The notes beneath the pieces are model-generated. The model was not told the DNA's origin. It was given only the letters and a program-made list of their open reading frames with translations, and made no database searches. From IMG/VR virus record IMGVR_UViG_3300047320_000210, positions 1 to 64,000 of that record: a stretch of DNA of 64,000 bases; one strand, 5' to 3'. Within the stretch, counting starts at the first letter, position 1. Each line of letters opens with the position of its first letter. This DNA is from a virus. Both the position numbers and the translations under genes were made by a program. Below are positions 1 to 6,837 of the stretch, one piece after another.

Positions 1-100
1 GAAAAACCTGATCGACGTCGGGCTCTTTGGCGAACGCCTGCGTTTGCAGCGCCAAATTTTGCTTCTCCTTGTCGGAGATCCTGCCGTAGCAGAATTTCAT
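1..100 (-). CDS. Serine recombinase, N-terminal fragment (cut by window edge)
   Basis: Only the first 33 codons are in the window; the gene runs off the left edge. The translation has the start of a resolvase/invertase-type serine recombinase: YGRIS near residues 5-9, whose serine would be the catalytic nucleophile, then QNLALQ and a VDQVF segment matching the first strand-helix-strand of the fold. The ATG at 98-100 follows a strong AGGAGGT ribosome binding site with 7-nt spacing. In phages such enzymes act as integrases, resolvases or invertases. Which one this is cannot be told without the C-terminal DNA-binding part. Confidence 0.75.
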   Translation of the reverse strand, partial: MKFCYGRISDKEKQNLALQTQAFAKEPDVDQVF

Positions 101-129
101 AGCTGTACCTCCTAGGAGAGTGGTGGGAA

Positions 130-293
130 TTCTCAAAACTCAAGGCAAACGGAAATTTTCTCACAACTCGCGTTTGGGGGGTGGTTTCGAGAAAAGGTTT
201 TGAGAGAGGTATTTGAGAACGGGAAACGCCCGGTTTTTGGGCCGGGCTATTTCCCTCTCAAAATTTCGCAAATGCGACCGTTATTGAGAACGG
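130..293. repeat. TTGAGA-type repeats upstream of the recombinase
   Basis: The gap between the recombinase start and the next gene holds repeated short motifs. TTGAGAACGG occurs as a direct repeat at 213-222 and 284-293. TTTTGAGAG at 198-206 is inverted as CTCTCAAAA at 255-263, and TTCTCAAAA is at 130-138. This spacing is typical of operator clusters or a recombination crossover region. Function is inferred only from position. Confidence 0.45.
228..247 (-). terminator. Possible leftward terminator hairpin
   Basis: A six-base-pair GC stem (228-233 with 242-247) and 8-nt loop lie just downstream of the leftward gene ending at 307. On the - strand it is followed only by GTTT, so the U-tract is weak. 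It would separate that gene from the recombinase. Confidence 0.4.
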
Positions 294-306
294 CCAAACG
301 CGGGGT

Positions 307-645
307 TTAGCGCTTTTTGTCGCGCCGGTGGGATTTGCTCATGGCCTTGGCCAACTCCCGGCCAAACGTGCCACGTTGCGCTTTTTTCTCCGCGCGCTGT
401 TTCGCCTGGAGCAGCCCAGGCGCGCGCGGCTGTTGCGCGTTTTCCTCCAGCGCGTGAATCAGTTGCGCTTGCCGAAGTTGGTAAAGCACGCGCGGGATCA
501 AATCGGCCCGGTCGCGCTCGCGATCTGCAAGGTCGGCAGAAAACAGGCTCGCGGGGGACCGGTCGCCGAAGTCGTCGCCCCACATGGATTCCGTCGTGTG
601 GTGTCGTCGCCAGTCACTGGCGCCTGTCGAATCGTCAAAGGCCAT
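307..645 (-). CDS. Hypothetical basic protein
   Basis: This encodes 112 residues with an acidic N-terminal third and a strongly basic C-terminus rich in Lys and Arg, which suggests nucleic acid contact but no known fold. The ATG at 645 is chosen because GGAGGA sits 7 nt upstream; two other in-frame ATGs, at 651 and 669, have worse spacing. I do not recognise the family. The gene is followed by a weak hairpin at 228-247 and preceded by one copy of a 16-bp palindrome at 661-676, which lies immediately upstream of its ribosome binding site and could act on its expression. Confidence 0.6.
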   Translation of the reverse strand: MAFDDSTGASDWRRHHTTESMWGDDFGDRSPASLFSADLADRERDRADLIPRVLYQLRQAQLIHALEENAQQPRAPGLLQAKQRAEKKAQRGTFGRELAKAMSKSHRRDKKR

Positions 646-660
646 GGTCATTCCTCCTAC

Positions 661-676
661 GCGCCACATGTGGCGC
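661..676. repeat. Perfect palindrome GCGCCACATGTGGCGC, copy 1
   Basis: This 16-bp perfect dyad lies about 15 bases upstream of the start of the leftward gene 307-645. It is identical to copies at 1403-1418 and 1656-1671. Its intergenic placement would suit an operator. Confidence 0.8.
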
Positions 677-713
677 GTCACATGCGCCGAAAAAATCAGG
701 CGCGCACACGAAA

Positions 714-735
714 GCCCCCCGACTAGCGGGGGGGC
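714..735 (-). terminator. Leftward intrinsic terminator
   Basis: A seven-base-pair C/G stem (714-720 with 729-735, 8-nt loop) is followed on the - strand by a short T-run. It lies 19 bases downstream of the stop of the leftward gene 754-1941. On the + strand the hairpin is also followed by GTTTTC, so it may work both ways. Confidence 0.6.
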
Positions 736-753
736 GTTTTCACGTCTGGCGGT

Positions 754-1941
754 TTAGCTGTTTTGCGCGTCCAGCTTTGCCGCTGCGCGCGCTGCGTCGT
801 CAGTGGCTTTAGCTTTAATCGCGTTGGCGATAGACAGCGCGCTCAAACTGACGTTTTGCGCCTCCTGCGCCGTCCGGTCACGTTTCGCTTGCTCAGTGGT
901 CACGAATTCGACCATGGCAGACCATGCTGCGCCATCCAGCGCAGCCAACCCCACAAGAGCGCCTTCGGTTGACTTGCCGAAGGCGCCGACGACAGCTTTA
1001 GTCGCTTTTTCGGCAGTGGTCGCGCCCCCCTCAAGATCAACTTCGGAATAGTTGCCGGTCTGCAAATTGACCTTTACGCCATACTTTTTAAGCTGGCGCT
1101 CTATCCGCATGCCGATGGTATTCCGCGCCCCCTTGCAGGCTGCGCTGCGCTGCTTTGCCGTCGCATCGTCGGGCATGCTCTCAAGAGCTTTTTCTTGCGC
1201 TGCTTTTATGGCGATGTTGGCAAGGCCAACATATTCGACCAACAACGGCGCAGAGTCGGCGCAGAGTGGGAAGTCGGCCGCTGTCGGCTCGCCATCCTTG
1301 CCGAATTCGCACAGCTCAAGGTCCAGCAGCACAGCGACAGGGAGAAACATTTTATCGCCCAGCGTCTGCGCCCACTTAACCGCATCTTTTCTATGGGTTG
1401 ACGCGCCACATGTGGCGCCGTGACTGCGTGCACTTTTCACCAACTTGGCAAAGGCGACGTCGTCGGCGCCCCGTTTTTCCGCTTGCTCAACACCGTAGTC
1501 CGACAGCTCTGCCGCCAGCTTGCTTTCGGCGATAGCTGACAAGTCAGGGATAGCAACATCAGCCGTAGCCTTGTATGCGCGCCCCACTGCCGCTGCTTTA
1601 GCTTTGTCGATGGTCACTTTGCTGACAGGCGACAGCTTGCCACCAACATCGACAGGCGCCACATGTGGCGCCGACAGGGTATCGAACTTAGCGCGCAGTG
1701 CTGGCAGAACATCAGCCTCATCTGCCAGCTCTGCAAACAAGGCTGCACAGCCGGTCTCGCCCAGCTTGCCCAGCAAGGCAGCAAGGGGGAGCGGCTCAAG
1801 GCTGCACAGCACAGCGCCTATCTCGCTGCTGTGCAGGCTGCTGAAAGTGTCTTGCAGGCTAGCCCCGTCTGGGCAAGCGGCAAGGGTGGCGGCAAGGTCT
1901 GACAGGCTAGCTGTCTGAGACCACTTGGCTTGACTGTTCAT
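754..1941 (-). CDS. Hypothetical Ala-rich protein
   Basis: This 395-residue protein is rich in Ala, Leu, Lys and Asp, with long predicted helices and no signal peptide or recognised domain. The start overlaps the stop of the upstream small membrane gene by ATGA, so the two are probably translationally coupled. Two copies of the 16-bp palindrome lie inside the coding sequence. They are read in different phases, giving a Gly-Ala-Thr-Cys-Gly-Ala stretch near residue 175 and a Ser-Ala-Pro-His-Val-Ala-Pro stretch near residue 90. The DNA palindrome, not the peptide, is therefore what is conserved. A terminator follows at 714-735. Confidence 0.75.
   Translation of the reverse strand: MNSQAKWSQTASLSDLAATLAACPDGASLQDTFSSLHSSEIGAVLCSLEPLPLAALLGKLGETGCAALFAELADEADVLPALRAKFDTLSAPHVAPVDVGGKLSPVSKVTIDKAKAAAVGRAYKATADVAIPDLSAIAESKLAAELSDYGVEQAEKRGADDVAFAKLVKSARSHGATCGASTHRKDAVKWAQTLGDKMFLPVAVLLDLELCEFGKDGEPTAADFPLCADSAPLLVEYVGLANIAIKAAQEKALESMPDDATAKQRSAACKGARNTIGMRIERQLKKYGVKVNLQTGNYSEVDLEGGATTAEKATKAVVGAFGKSTEGALVGLAALDGAAWSAMVEFVTTEQAKRDRTAQEAQNVSLSALSIANAIKAKATDDAARAAAKLDAQNS
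1403..1418. repeat. Perfect palindrome GCGCCACATGTGGCGC, copy 2
   Basis: Second exact copy of the 16-bp dyad, inside the leftward gene 754-1941. Here the coding frame reads it as part of a Gly-Ala-Thr-Cys-Gly-Ala stretch. Confidence 0.8.
1655..1672. repeat. Perfect palindrome, copy 3 (extended to 18 bp)
   Basis: Third copy, extended by one base on each side to GGCGCCACATGTGGCGCC. It is inside gene 754-1941 in a different reading phase from copy 2. Confidence 0.8.
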
Positions 1942-2066
1942 CTAGTAGCACTCCCGTTGACAGAGAGCGCCAGCTTGCCAATGACATTGTTAGTTACGCC
2001 ACCAACTGCGCCACCTAGGACGACAGCTAGGGCAACGGCGATAAGCACAACGGCAAAGGCTCTCAT
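1938..2066 (-). CDS. Small membrane protein
   Basis: This 42-residue protein has one strongly hydrophobic N-terminal segment (about residues 3-24, Ala/Val/Leu/Gly-rich) and a short polar tail, so it is probably a single-pass inner membrane protein or a signal-anchored peptide. The ATG at 2066 follows AAGGAGA with 8-nt spacing. Its TGA overlaps the ATG of the next leftward gene, forming an operon with 754-1941. It is the promoter-proximal leftward gene next to the large repeat-rich gap. Function unknown; the size would allow a small holin-like or host-inhibitory peptide. Confidence 0.55.
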   Translation of the reverse strand: MRAFAVVLIAVALAVVLGGAVGGVTNNVIGKLALSVNGSATR

Positions 2067-2151
2067 GGCTGGGCTCTCCTTAGTGCTGGCAGTGGCAAGG
2101 CGCCATGGCATCAGCAGAACACGCATACATCTGAGAGCAAGCCTAGTCCAC

Positions 2152-2659
2152 CCCATACCGGCACACAAGCATTTTTTAAAAGAGACGCCACCCCCTGACG
2201 CCTGGGCAACACCTGGACGACAGACGCCTGGGCGCAGCCTGGCTAAAGCATGATAAGCACAGCAACAAACGTGCCAGTATGCAACAAACAAGCCACCCAC
2301 CCCACACTTTTTTCCGACCGACGGACTTGACACACCTCCCTACAGACCCCCTCGCCACCCAGAACCCCCTCAAAATCCCATGGGTACAAAGTACATGAGG
2401 AAATAATCGTGCCAATTAACGCACCACGTTAAAACAATTGCACACCCATACCGGCACACCAAATCACCCCGAAAAGCCCCCCGCCACCGCCGTTCACCCC
2501 CGCCAACCGTGCTACCGTTACCCCCGCGCAGCCCCGGTCAGGTCCCCACGGACGGGTGCCCGACACTCCCCTCGACCGGGGCCGCGCCCTCCCCTTATTT
2601 GCCCCGAAATACCGGCAACCCGCCGCCCTCTTGGAACCGCCCAACGGCCGTGCTACCGT
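2152..2659. repeat. Repeat-rich divergent intergenic region
   Basis: The 720-bp gap 2067-2786 between leftward and rightward genes shows no convincing gene but several repeats. CCCATACCGGCACAC occurs at 2152-2166 and 2445-2459, with a near-inverted copy GTGCCAGTATG at 2271-2281. GACGCCTGGGC occurs at 2197-2207 and 2223-2233. CCGTGCTACCGT occurs at 2507-2518 and 2648-2659. It probably holds divergent promoters, and perhaps a replication or packaging site; that role is inference. Confidence 0.5.
2416..2432. promoter_or_regulatory. Inverted repeat, possible operator
   Basis: TTAACG (2416-2421) is followed after five bases by CGTTAA (2427-2432), a perfect 6-bp dyad in the AT-richest part of the divergent gap. 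It resembles a repressor operator but no cognate protein can be assigned. Confidence 0.35.
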
Positions 2660-2786
2660 GCCCTCGCGAGGCTCGCAACTTCACCGAGGCAACACGGTGG
2701 TGGCCCGTCCCGAGTGGTCCCGGTCCCGGTGCTCATCCCGTCGCTGGACCGGGCGCCGCTCACCCTCTTTCCGCACGGAGCGCCGC

Positions 2787-3098
2787 ATGACCCCCAGTGA
2801 CGCCCTCGACCACGACATTCACAGCTTCGGCCGCCCCGACCTGAACACCCCGCGTGGCTGCACCGTGTACCGCTCCCGGGTGCTGCTGGCGATCACCACG
2901 CGCCTGCTGCTCCTGGGCAGGTTCGGCGCCCGCGAGGCGCTGGCGCTGCACACCCGGATCACCCTGCACCTGTATTCCCTGCACGCCTTGGGTGTGCTCA
3001 CCCGCGTCGAGCTGGACCTTGGCCTCGCCGACGTGCGCCGCCACTACGAACGCGACCAGCCCGCGCTGGTGGACCTGCTATTTGAAAAGGAAGAATGA
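2787..3098 (+). CDS. Hypothetical protein, paralogue pair A copy 1
   Basis: This 103-residue helical protein is the first gene of a nine-gene rightward cluster. Its central and C-terminal parts match the next gene: both share YRS, VLxAI, a LHxLG-type helix, LxLGLADxxRxYERxxP and a closing acidic or polar tail. The two therefore look like an ancient tandem duplication. The ATG at 2787 is preceded by ACGGAG; a longer in-frame extension upstream has no ribosome binding site and lies in the repeat-rich gap. No known domain is recognised. The stop overlaps the next start. Confidence 0.6.
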   Translation: MTPSDALDHDIHSFGRPDLNTPRGCTVYRSRVLLAITTRLLLLGRFGAREALALHTRITLHLYSLHALGVLTRVELDLGLADVRRHYERDQPALVDLLFEKEE

Positions 3099-3406
3099 CG
3101 ATGCCGACCATCGAAACCCTCGACGAAGCCATCAACCGCCTGCCCGCGCCCGACCTGACCGACGCGCAGGCCGCCGCCGACTACCGCAGCGGCGTGCTGA
3201 TCGCCATCGTCCGCCAGTTGCAGATCCTCCACCTGCGCCCGGCCGACAGCGCCTTGCACCTGCACACGCAGATCCTCAAACAGCTGTGGGCGCTGCACGC
3301 CATCGGCCTGCTCGATGACGACCGCCTGCAACTCGGCCTCGCCGATCTGGCCCGCGCCTACGAACGCGAGCACCCCGGCCTGCTGGAGCGTGTCAGTCAT
3401 GCCTGA
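3095..3406 (+). CDS. Hypothetical protein, paralogue pair A copy 2
   Basis: A 103-residue helical protein, diverged paralogue of the preceding gene (shared YRS, LHTQI, LGLAD and YERxHP elements in the same order). It starts by a 4-base overlap with its neighbour and overlaps the following gene by 8 bases, so the cluster is read as one message. No function is known. Retention of both copies suggests either hetero-oligomers or two host targets; this is inference. Confidence 0.65.
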   Translation: MTMPTIETLDEAINRLPAPDLTDAQAAADYRSGVLIAIVRQLQILHLRPADSALHLHTQILKQLWALHAIGLLDDDRLQLGLADLARAYEREHPGLLERVSHA

Positions 3407-3707
3407 GCACACCCGCAACCTCGACGCCGCGAAATTTGCCGCGCTGGCCACCTTTGGTGCGCGCTTTAACGCCTTGTGCGACCAGATCGACCCGTTGTTG
3501 GCCCTCGTCGAAGCCACCCACCTCAAGGGCCGCCTCGCCGTGCTGGTGCAGCTCGATGTGATCGTCCCCGCCGACGCCCATAAGGCCCGGCAGATGCTCG
3601 ACCTGCTGCTGGACAGCATCCTCGACACCTTCCTCGACGAGCGTTACGACACCGCCCCGGTGCGCGGCGTGGTGGCGTCCCTGTGCACCCATGTGAAGGG
3701 CCTCTGA
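3399..3707 (+). CDS. Hypothetical helical protein
   Basis: A 102-residue, mostly helical, soluble protein with no recognised motif. Its ATG at 3399 lies inside the end of the previous gene (8-base overlap), and its stop is one base before the next ATG at 3709. Membership in the tightly overlapped rightward cluster is the main support that it is real. Function unknown. Confidence 0.6.
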   Translation: MPEHTRNLDAAKFAALATFGARFNALCDQIDPLLALVEATHLKGRLAVLVQLDVIVPADAHKARQMLDLLLDSILDTFLDERYDTAPVRGVVASLCTHVKGL

Positions 3708-3708
3708 C

Positions 3709-3975
3709 ATGCCCGAATTTACCGAACACGAACGCGCCCGCTTTCACGCCATGGCCCGCCAGCAGATCCGTTTTGTCACCCTTGCCCCCACCGTCGAGGC
3801 CGCGAGCAACCGCCGCTTCCTCGCGCAGGGTTACCTGTTGGCCATGGCCGAGGTCGAAGCCTGGACGCCGGAAATGGCCGAGCTGCTGGAGGATGAACTG
3901 CGCATGGCGGTGAGTGGGCAGATCGACGAACTGATGCAGCAGGTGTTGGCCAACACCCTGCGGCCGACCGAGTAA
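3709..3975 (+). CDS. Hypothetical protein, paralogue pair B copy 1
   Basis: This 88-residue protein shares with the next gene an N-terminal MPxxTxH, a conserved IRFVxLAPTxEAA block near residue 20, and an xFLAxGYLxxxxExEAxT block around residues 36-53. The two are tandem paralogues. No known domain is recognised and it is probably soluble. It lies between an abutting upstream gene and a 7-base gap to its paralogue. Confidence 0.65.
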   Translation: MPEFTEHERARFHAMARQQIRFVTLAPTVEAASNRRFLAQGYLLAMAEVEAWTPEMAELLEDELRMAVSGQIDELMQQVLANTLRPTE

Positions 3976-3982
3976 CGCCGCC

Positions 3983-4273
3983 ATGCCCTTCTACACCGAC
4001 CACGACCTCGCCCTGCTGCTCAACAATGCGCGGGGGCGCATCCGCTTTGTCAGCCTCGCGCCGACCGCCGAGGCGGCCAACTGCCGCAGCTTCTTGGCCC
4101 TCGGCTACCTGCAATGTCTGGTCGAGAGCGAAGCCTGCACCAGCGAGCAGTTCGACGTGCTGAGCGCCGAGCTGTACGCCGCCACCCTCGCCCACTTCGA
4201 CACGCTCACCGAGTTCGACGCGCTGGCCGTGCAGATGCAGCGCGGTGCGTTGCTGTCGGAGGCGGTGCAATGA
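3983..4273 (+). CDS. Hypothetical protein, paralogue pair B copy 2
   Basis: This 96-residue protein is a paralogue of the gene just upstream, sharing the IRFVSLAPTAEAA and FLALGYLQ blocks at equivalent positions and diverging after residue 60. Its TGA overlaps the ATG of the zinc-finger-like gene that follows. Function unknown. Confidence 0.65.
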   Translation: MPFYTDHDLALLLNNARGRIRFVSLAPTAEAANCRSFLALGYLQCLVESEACTSEQFDVLSAELYAATLAHFDTLTEFDALAVQMQRGALLSEAVQ

Positions 4274-5037
4274 CCTATGACGGCAAATGGCAGGACAGTT
4301 TCGACAAGCTGCCGGTCACCGGCAGCTGCGACGGTGGCTGTGGCAAACCCGCCACCACCTGGTTCGGTCGCACCAGCTGCGCCACCTGTGGCGACAGCGC
4401 CTGCGTGAAGGTGCTGCAGGACAGCTACGACCGCGAGGGCGAGGTGCCGGACTTCGGCCACGTCCAACCGCAACCCGCGTGGCCCCGCCCGACCCTGGAA
4501 CACGAACTGCACGAGGCACTGGCGAAGGTCGCCGGGCTGGAAGAATGGGTGGAGAACCTGCAGCTGGACAGGGCGGGGTTTAAAGCCACGGCGGGGGTGC
4601 TGGCCGCCGAGCTGCGCAGAGCCGAGGACCGCATCGCCGTGCTGGAAGCGGCCGTGCGCGCCAACCATGAGTGGCACCGGGCCTACGACGACCACGGCGG
4701 CTACGCCAAGTCGGGGCTGGACCAGACCAACCTCGCGGCGCTGTATGCGCAGGCCGACCCGGAGCGGGACCAGAAGATCGCCGACTGGCACGAAGGCCGC
4801 GCCGGCCTCGATCAGGAACTGCACGAATACCTCGGCCTGAGCTGGGACGAGTATGCGCAGTGGGCCAACCCCCGGCCGCGACCGCACCCCGCGCTGGCCA
4901 TCGTGCTGGAGAAGGTCGACGACCTCTGCGAACGCTTCGAACTGGAGGGGCTGCACAGCCACCCGACCTACAAGCAGTTCAAGCGGCTGTTTGCCGAGCT
5001 GGCGGCGCTGAAAACGGAACCCCGGAGTGAGCCATGA
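4270..5037 (+). CDS. Putative zinc-binding coiled-coil protein
   Basis: This 255-residue protein has four cysteines in two pairs near the N-terminus (about residues 20-42: CDGGC, then CATC plus a nearby Cys), a plausible zinc ribbon. A long charged helical stretch (about residues 85-140) likely forms a coiled coil, followed by an acidic C-terminal domain. It starts by ATGA overlap with the preceding gene, so a longer in-frame reading upstream is not used. The arrangement suggests nucleic acid or protein binding in the early cluster; the specific role is unknown. Confidence 0.6.
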   Translation: MTYDGKWQDSFDKLPVTGSCDGGCGKPATTWFGRTSCATCGDSACVKVLQDSYDREGEVPDFGHVQPQPAWPRPTLEHELHEALAKVAGLEEWVENLQLDRAGFKATAGVLAAELRRAEDRIAVLEAAVRANHEWHRAYDDHGGYAKSGLDQTNLAALYAQADPERDQKIADWHEGRAGLDQELHEYLGLSWDEYAQWANPRPRPHPALAIVLEKVDDLCERFELEGLHSHPTYKQFKRLFAELAALKTEPRSEP

Positions 5038-5245
5038 CGCCGACCGCAAGGCCCTGCTGGCCTACCTGTACCGCGCGCTGGACCTGTTGCCCGGGGTCCC
5101 CGAGAGCATGCGCCAGACCCTGCGCACCTCGTGCCTGAAGACGGTCAGGCGCCTGCAGGCGCAGGGCGCGTTGACCGTCGGCGAGGCCAAACACCTGAAC
5201 GACCGCGCCCGTGACCCCACCCCCAAAGGACTGTTCCATGACTGA
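5027..5245 (+). CDS. Small hypothetical protein
   Basis: A 72-residue helical, basic protein starting at GTG 5027, inside the end of the preceding gene (11-base overlap). It has no recognised motif. The start is inferred from frame and overlap, as no strong ribosome binding site is visible. The stop overlaps the following gene by 8 bases, in keeping with the rest of the cluster. Confidence 0.5.
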   Translation: MSHDADRKALLAYLYRALDLLPGVPESMRQTLRTSCLKTVRRLQAQGALTVGEAKHLNDRARDPTPKGLFHD

Positions 5246-5654
5246 CGACCCGACCCGCATCCCCGACGACCCGCGCATCCTCAAACTGGTGCCGGGCACG
5301 GTCAGCGTCACCCTGCGCAGCGTGCCGGTGCTGGGCAGCATCAGCGGCGACGACGAGTACACCACCGCCGAGATTGAACAGCTGGCGAAGGCGAAGCAGC
5401 TGCACGACAACCTCAAGCAGCTGACGGAGGTCCGCCAACAGGCCCGCAGCACCAGCGCCATGGGCGCCAATTTCCTGCTCGGCTGCTGCACCGGCACCCT
5501 GATGAACCTGCGCCACCTGCTGCCACACGCGGAAGTCGCGGCGCTGGCCGGGCAGGTCAAGGCCGAGTTCGCCGAACTCTGGCCGGAGATCAACCCGGCC
5601 TTCATCCGCTTGCTGGACCAGATGATCACCCACCCAAAAGGAAGCACCTCATGA
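5238..5654 (+). CDS. Hypothetical protein
   Basis: A 138-residue protein: an N-terminal beta-rich part (about residues 10-35) and a helical remainder. The ATG at 5238 has AAAGGA upstream with about 8-nt spacing, one of the clearer ribosome binding sites of the cluster. It overlaps both neighbours, ending in an ATGA junction. No family recognised. Confidence 0.6.
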   Translation: MTDDPTRIPDDPRILKLVPGTVSVTLRSVPVLGSISGDDEYTTAEIEQLAKAKQLHDNLKQLTEVRQQARSTSAMGANFLLGCCTGTLMNLRHLLPHAEVAALAGQVKAEFAELWPEINPAFIRLLDQMITHPKGSTS

Positions 5655-5890
5655 TTGAGTTAGGGAAGGCAGGACGCGACAAGGTCACCGGTTTTGAAGG
5701 GATCATCACCGCGCGGGCGCAGTACCTCACCGGCTGCGACCAATACAACCTGGTGCCGCCGGTGAAGGACGGCAAACTGGACAACGCGCAGTGGTTTGAC
5801 GAGGGGCGGATCGAGATCGTCGGCATCGGCATCAGCGCCGGCGACGTGGCCGGGCCGAGACCCGGCGGGCCACAGCGCGAGGCGCCGTAA
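5651..5890 (+). CDS. Conserved small phage protein (KVTGFEG family)
   Basis: This 79-residue protein begins with a short strand and the motif DKVTGFEGIITAR, followed by a tyrosine-rich strand, GCDQYNL, and WFDE near residue 48. Small proteins with this motif order recur in many unrelated tailed phages, with no agreed function; a small beta-barrel is the likely fold. It is the last gene of the rightward cluster, translated through an ATGA overlap, and is followed by a strong hairpin terminator at 5897-5928. Confidence 0.7.
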   Translation: MIELGKAGRDKVTGFEGIITARAQYLTGCDQYNLVPPVKDGKLDNAQWFDEGRIEIVGIGISAGDVAGPRPGGPQREAP

Positions 5891-5896
5891 ATAAAA

Positions 5897-5928
5897 GAGC
5901 CCCCGGCGAGTGAGGGCGCCGGGGGCTC
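5897..5928. terminator. Strong bidirectional terminator between convergent genes
   Basis: A perfect 12-bp stem (5897-5908 with 5917-5928, 8-nt loop) lies between the end of the rightward cluster (5890) and the end of the leftward RepL-like gene (6015). On the - strand it is followed by a T-rich tail, so it best terminates leftward transcription; it can also stop the rightward message. Confidence 0.8.
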
Positions 5929-6014
5929 AGTGCTTCAGGACTCACAACAGCAGCAAGCAGCCAAGGAGGGGCCACGGACTTGAGTGTAGCGCAGGGTTTA
6001 CACTTGGCCAGCGG

Positions 6015-6638
6015 TCAATCGTCGTCGGCGTTGGGGTCGCCGAGCAACAAATCGCCCTGCTTGGCCCTGGCCTGCTCCAGCTCCAGCTGTTTGGCGGCCT
6101 TGGTCCCGGCGCGCACGTAGTCGTTGACGACGCGCAGGCGATCCCCTTTGTAGAACAGGTTCGGGTTGACCCAGTAGAGGTTTTCGCGGCGCTGCACCGG
6201 GGCCAGAAAGCCTTTCACGCACAGCTCGTTGATGCCGTTGTTGTAGCTGGTCCGCGACTTACTGAATTCATAGTCGAGGTGGATCACGTCGTAGCTGATG
6301 TACATCTGATCCGGCTGGTGTTTCTGTTCCAAGTACACACCGAGGACCGCCCGAAACACGTCCTTGGCCGGCTTGGTCAGCTCGAACACCTCCATGATCC
6401 CGGCGCCGAAGAATTTGATGAATTCTTCCTTGTCGACTATCTTCTGCACCCCGATCACCGCCATGTCGCCCGCGATCTCGCCGGTGTTCTGGTTGATCAG
6501 GGCGTGGCTGGCACTGGCGAAGCCGGTCACCCGGCGGCCTTTCTTGATGGTGTGCACCAGCTCACCGGCCCACGGGTTGTCCCTGACCGCGATCACTTCG
6601 GCGCGGGAGGTGTAATAGCCCTTTTTCTCATCAGTCAC
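6015..6638 (-). CDS. RepL-like winged-helix replication or regulatory protein
   Basis: This 207-residue protein has a central winged-helix region. A helix with SYNNGINEL (about residues 130-138) and GFLAPVQRRENLYWVNPNLF (about 142-161) followed by YKGDR matches the remembered signature of RepL-type plasmid replication initiators, in which an INP.. element precedes FxGDR. Such proteins bind repeats at a plasmid origin or their own promoter. Here two long palindromes lie directly upstream, supporting DNA binding at its own locus. Translation probably starts at GTG 6638 behind AAGGGGT. A role as transcriptional regulator only is the main alternative. Confidence 0.65.
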   Translation of the reverse strand: MTDEKKGYYTSRAEVIAVRDNPWAGELVHTIKKGRRVTGFASASHALINQNTGEIAGDMAVIGVQKIVDKEEFIKFFGAGIMEVFELTKPAKDVFRAVLGVYLEQKHQPDQMYISYDVIHLDYEFSKSRTSYNNGINELCVKGFLAPVQRRENLYWVNPNLFYKGDRLRVVNDYVRAGTKAAKQLELEQARAKQGDLLLGDPNADDD

Positions 6639-6721
6639 GTAGAATCTACCCCTTGTTTTCTACTTATTCGGTAAGGCTTTCAACAACTTCGGTGCGAATA
6701 CTATAGTCAAATCCACCAAAA

Positions 6722-6750
6722 CGGTAGAAAAATCAGATACTTTTCTACCG
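6722..6750. repeat. Palindrome 1 of the RepL-like locus
   Basis: CGGTAGAAAA (6722-6731) and its exact inverse TTTTCTACCG (6741-6750) are separated by 9 bp. The same core TTTTCTACC or a variant also appears at 6656-6663, 6762-6769 and 6794-6802, and a small dyad GTAGAATCTAC lies at 6639-6649 next to the GTG start of the RepL-like gene. Confidence 0.8.
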
Positions 6751-6804
6751 CCCGGCGCAGACTTTCTACGAATTTGTCTGGAACCTGGTGAGGTTTTCTA
6801 TCGG

Positions 6805-6837
6805 TTTGGTAGAAAATACACATGGTTTTCTACCAAA
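6805..6837. repeat. Palindrome 2 of the RepL-like locus
   Basis: The 12-bp arms TTTGGTAGAAAA (6805-6816) and TTTTCTACCAAA (6826-6837) have the same 9-bp spacing as palindrome 1. The two centres are 85 bp apart, close to eight helical turns, so bound proteins would sit on the same face of the DNA. From 6838 to 7038 I see no gene, only a near-palindrome around 6864-6876 and an AT-rich stretch at 6918-6936. Confidence 0.8.

Noticed and set aside
2556-2786. Upstream extension of the gene starting at 2787
   Set aside because: The extension runs through the repeat-rich gap, with unusual composition and no ribosome binding site at its start.
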